A stretch of DNA of 7,216 nucleotides from Clostridiales bacterium UBA4959 (lineage in GTDB: Bacteria > Bacillota > Clostridia > Oscillospirales > CAG-272). Below, in pieces: positions 4,929 through 7,216 of this stretch (position 1 is the stretch's first letter; the number at the start of each line of letters is the position of its first letter). A program made the position numbers and the translations under genes. The stretch is taken from assembly GCA_002397345.1 (NCBI GenBank), contig DHAH01000060.1:20416-27631 (forward strand), read 5' to 3'. The notes below the pieces were generated by a model. It was not told the origin of the DNA and searched no databases. It saw nothing but the letters and a program-made list of their open reading frames with translations.

Positions 4929-6476
4929 CACTGATAAATCTATCATACCGCCGTCCGCACAGACGGCAAAGTCGTCGCCGAACCGACCGCGGCGGAGCGT
5001 GACGGAATACGGATACGCGTTATAACGCAGTGCGACGCTGTTTTTTGACGAAGCGTCAATAGACGGCAGCGATTGGTTCTGGTTGTCCCACCGAGGGAGC
5101 AGCATCAGCTTTTCCGCGTTTTCCCCGGCAATTATCGAGATACCGTCCGGTCTTAATGTTATTGTGATAACTCCGCAGGCGGTGCCGTAAAAACACAGAA
5201 TCGCGTTTTCTCCGTCCTCGGAATAACGAAGCTCGTTAAAAGTAATTTCTTCCTGTCCGAGCATGGGATATATCCCCGCGCGTACGCCGTGACCGCTCCA
5301 GCGGTTCCCGTCCATAACCGGAAGATTGTCAAACTGCAGACTGTCAGAATCACAGACCGTTTCAAAATAGCGTTCGCGGTATTTTTCATCGAAAAGGTAT
5401 AGATCGCGAATCCAGAACCGGCCCCGCTCCGCGAATATGTTGACGCGGTAATTTTTACAGTTATACCACACCGATTTGCGACCCTCGTTACGCCAATCGG
5501 TATGCGCCGTAACGGCAGTGGCGGGAGTCTGCGCAAAAGCAGATTTGAACCATCTGCCGGTTTCGCCCAGCGTTTCAACCTCGAGCTTGTTTTCCGCCCG
5601 CAATTTGGCGATTTGTTCAATCTGATACGTCAAACCTTTTTTCATCGCCGGCCAACCGAAGCTGTTCTCCTGCCCGACTTGTGTATAGCCGAAATTTATA
5701 CAATCTCCATTGAAATTTTCCATAAAATACCAATCAACCCATTGCGGAATCCCGCCGCCGCCCGTCGCCCCGATATATACAGGCTCTAAAGTGATAACGC
5801 CCTGCAGATCCGCGGCGCCGTCCTTGAGGTTCAATCCGCAATCATACTGATATATCGGGTCAGAACCGAGCATACGGAAAATCGGGGTGTCAATCTGCTC
5901 CTCCCGCGTTTGCGCGGGGCAGAGTATATTGTTTTTACTGGGATAATAGCCTTGGTTATAATAGCCGCCCCACAAGGTGTAGCCGTCAGTCCCCCATTGC
6001 TCCTTGCAGTTGCAGGCGGCGTCTATGCCATAGGTTGACGAGAGGTATTCCAGCGTGTACGCGTCAAACGCCCAACAGCCCAGTGAACGCGGATAAAAGC
6101 CGAATATCGTTTTAAAATCCTCCATAACAACATCGACTAATTTTTTTCGTTCATCCGGCGTATATCCGACCAAAAACCCGCAGTGCGCGTGCCAGTCCCA
6201 AACCGTACGCCCACGCCATTTTAATCCCGCTTTTTCGACAAGTGGCTGAACGATCTCCAACCAGATACCTGCTTCGATATTATCTGATAAAACGTTTTTC
6301 AGCGGCTGCGTATAGGCGGGGTCAATTAACGCGTCGTACTGGAGCAGGAAGGTGCCTTTAAGATTGTGCTTTTTAAGCAGCTTAATCTGCTCTAAAACCG
6401 GTGTAAGCAGGTCTATATGCTCTCTCGGTTCATTTCCCCGTATGAAATTTACAATGTTGACGATCTGTCGTTTCAA
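4923..6476 (-). CDS. Uncharacterised protein with divergent polysaccharide-deacetylase-like barrel
   Basis: This protein has 517 residues and no signal peptide or membrane segment, so it is probably cytoplasmic. Residues about 1-300 look like the glycoside hydrolase/deacetylase (NodB-type) beta/alpha barrel: strand 1 (QIVNIVNFIRGNEPR), LKKHNLKGTFLLQYDAL at about 34-50, W95-H-A-H98-CGF as a possible metal-ligand pair, and FGFYPRSLGCWAFDAYTLEYL at 125-144, which resembles the NodB arginine-loop motif. The canonical T-F-D-D motif 1 is missing; NFIRGNEPR is in its place. The aromatic segment 161-180 and GATGGGGIPQWVDWY at 236-250 suggest a sugar-binding cleft. Residues about 330-517 are beta-rich and end in short strands (VALRYNAYPYSVTLRRGRFG). 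A carbohydrate-active role is inference. Translation starts at TTG: a stop lies a few codons upstream, AGGAG (6487-6491) precedes the TTG by ten bases, and the next in-frame Met is residue 118. The gene lies 65 bp downstream of 6542 and may share its transcript. Confidence 0.65.
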   Translation of the reverse strand: MKRQIVNIVNFIRGNEPREHIDLLTPVLEQIKLLKKHNLKGTFLLQYDALIDPAYTQPLKNVLSDNIEAGIWLEIVQPLVEKAGLKWRGRTVWDWHAHCGFLVGYTPDERKKLVDVVMEDFKTIFGFYPRSLGCWAFDAYTLEYLSSTYGIDAACNCKEQWGTDGYTLWGGYYNQGYYPSKNNILCPAQTREEQIDTPIFRMLGSDPIYQYDCGLNLKDGAADLQGVITLEPVYIGATGGGGIPQWVDWYFMENFNGDCINFGYTQVGQENSFGWPAMKKGLTYQIEQIAKLRAENKLEVETLGETGRWFKSAFAQTPATAVTAHTDWRNEGRKSVWYNCKNYRVNIFAERGRFWIRDLYLFDEKYRERYFETVCDSDSLQFDNLPVMDGNRWSGHGVRAGIYPMLGQEEITFNELRYSEDGENAILCFYGTACGVITITLRPDGISIIAGENAEKLMLLPRWDNQNQSLPSIDASSKNSVALRYNAYPYSVTLRRGRFGDDFAVCADGGMIDLSVK

Positions 6477-6486
6477 TGTTTCCTGT

Positions 6487-6491
6487 CTCCT
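6487..6491 (-). promoter_or_regulatory. Shine-Dalgarno that fixes the TTG start at 6476
   Basis: AGGAG on the minus strand lies ten bases before the TTG codon at 6476-6474. There is no ATG or GTG in frame between the upstream stop and this codon, so the SD supports TTG initiation. Confidence 0.7.
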
Positions 6492-6541
6492 GAATGATTA
6501 ATCGTTTTGTTTGCTAATGGGTTATATTATTATATACCGCG

Positions 6542-7216
6542 TCAATATACAACCATCACGGAATATAGCCGCACGATCATTTCCACCGCGTCGGCGAAAG
6601 TAACCGCGGCGTACGGCTCAAACAGCGCGTCCGCGTCGATGACGCCGTAGGACTGCATACAGCGCACGGCGGTGAGCGCGGCTCGGTCTATTTGCGTTTC
6701 GTCCTGGAAAGCAAGGTATTCGCGGACGGGCAGCGCGTAGACCGAGGTATAGTCGGTCGCGTATTTTGTAATGATAGCGTCGATAGCGGCGCGTTCGGGT
6801 TGGGTCGCTTCGGGGTCAAATATATATACCGCGGTGTCAATGCGGAAAGTCTCCGCGATCTTTTTGCGGCGTATAGAATCAAGCGTAAGGTCATGCGGAT
6901 CTTTCAAAATGAAATACGCGTCCAAAATACGCTGCTCGGCAGGGGTAACAAGACTGTATAGATATTCATATTCCTTTTTGCTTAAAACGGAGTATACAGC
7001 CTCGCTGCCGTCGGTGCGAGTAAATGAATAGTCGCGCATCGGCAGAATGTTGTTGGCGAGCGAAATATAGTCGAACCCGCACATTGCCTGATCACGCGCC
7101 ATCATCGCATAAGTGTAGGACGAATGCTCGAGCAGCCGCAGGGTCAGCGCGGCGGCGTCAGTCGGATCGAGTTTTGCGGACAACACATAAATTACAGTAT
7201 CGGCATACGTGGGGTT
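6542..7216 (-). CDS. Uncharacterised protein, 3' end only, with weak S-layer-homology-like C-terminus
   Basis: The frame is open to the window edge, so the gene continues beyond 7216; 224 residues are visible. A GTG at 7186 could be read as a start, but ten in-frame sense codons lie before it and no Shine-Dalgarno is visible there, so it is more likely internal. The protein is mostly helical with charged and aromatic residues (KKEYEYLYSLVTPAEQRILDAY). I do not recognise a catalytic domain. The last 35 residues, YGVIDADALFEPYAAVTFADAVEMIVRLYSVM and on, follow the S-layer homology pattern (YGI...F.P...T..EA...I.RL), which would anchor a protein to the cell wall, but one weak repeat is thin evidence. 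It ends 65 bp before the deacetylase-like gene with no terminator in between. Any signal peptide would be outside the window. Confidence 0.6.
   Translation of the reverse strand, partial: NPTYADTVIYVLSAKLDPTDAAALTLRLLEHSSYTYAMMARDQAMCGFDYISLANNILPMRDYSFTRTDGSEAVYSVLSKKEYEYLYSLVTPAEQRILDAYFILKDPHDLTLDSIRRKKIAETFRIDTAVYIFDPEATQPERAAIDAIITKYATDYTSVYALPVREYLAFQDETQIDRAALTAVRCMQSYGVIDADALFEPYAAVTFADAVEMIVRLYSVMVVY

Noticed and set aside
6521..6549. Promoter for the deacetylase-like gene using TTGACG and TATAAT
   Set aside because: The two elements are only 5 bp apart and no other hexamer pair has suitable spacing; only an isolated -10-like box remains.

Overview
The window looks like a piece of an anaerobic Firmicutes (Clostridia) chromosome of moderate GC content. 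The evidence is the gene order ylxM-ffh-rpsP-khpA, which is typical of Firmicutes, plus strong Shine-Dalgarno sequences, SigA-type promoters, TTG/GTG starts, and a UroD-like methyltransferase and XRE/TPR-type regulator of the kind common in Clostridia. Species cannot be assigned from the sequence alone.

Layout. Positions 1-631 (+) hold the 3' part of a uroporphyrinogen-decarboxylase-family gene. It converges on an XRE-family regulator read on the minus strand (675-1777), with a shared hairpin terminator between them. The regulator is split by a one-base frameshift inside its helix-turn-helix: 24 codons (MNIGETIKKLRRERDMTQEQ...) end in TGA, and the rest of the protein continues in another frame from an overlapping TTG. 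Positions 1778-2109 are a 332-bp divergent intergenic region. It carries the regulator's promoter with an overlapping imperfect palindrome, a tandem 20-bp repeat, a strong 17-bp-stem hairpin with no obvious gene to terminate, and the promoter of the next gene.

A small CPYC thioredoxin/glutaredoxin-fold protein (2110-2385, +) is followed by the protein-targeting and translation operon. This operon has a perfect-consensus promoter (TTGACA, 17 bp, extended -10 TATAAT) and the genes ylxM, ffh (SRP54), rpsP (bS16) and khpA (KH-domain RNA-binding protein). The operon stops after khpA at a hairpin terminator; rimM, trmD and rplS, which often follow in Firmicutes, are not here. Two back-to-back hairpins separate khpA from a convergent minus-strand gene, each with its U-tract on a different strand.

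The right part is all minus strand. A 517-aa protein (4923-6476) starts with TTG and has a divergent polysaccharide-deacetylase-like barrel at the N-terminus and a beta-rich C-terminal half. Upstream of it, 65 bp away, lies the 3' end of a gene running off the window edge, whose C-terminus weakly resembles an S-layer homology repeat. I see no RNA gene, insertion sequence, CRISPR array or phage gene. I do not see a clear new biological system; the best leads are the broken regulator, the structured divergent intergenic region and the uncharacterised deacetylase-like protein.
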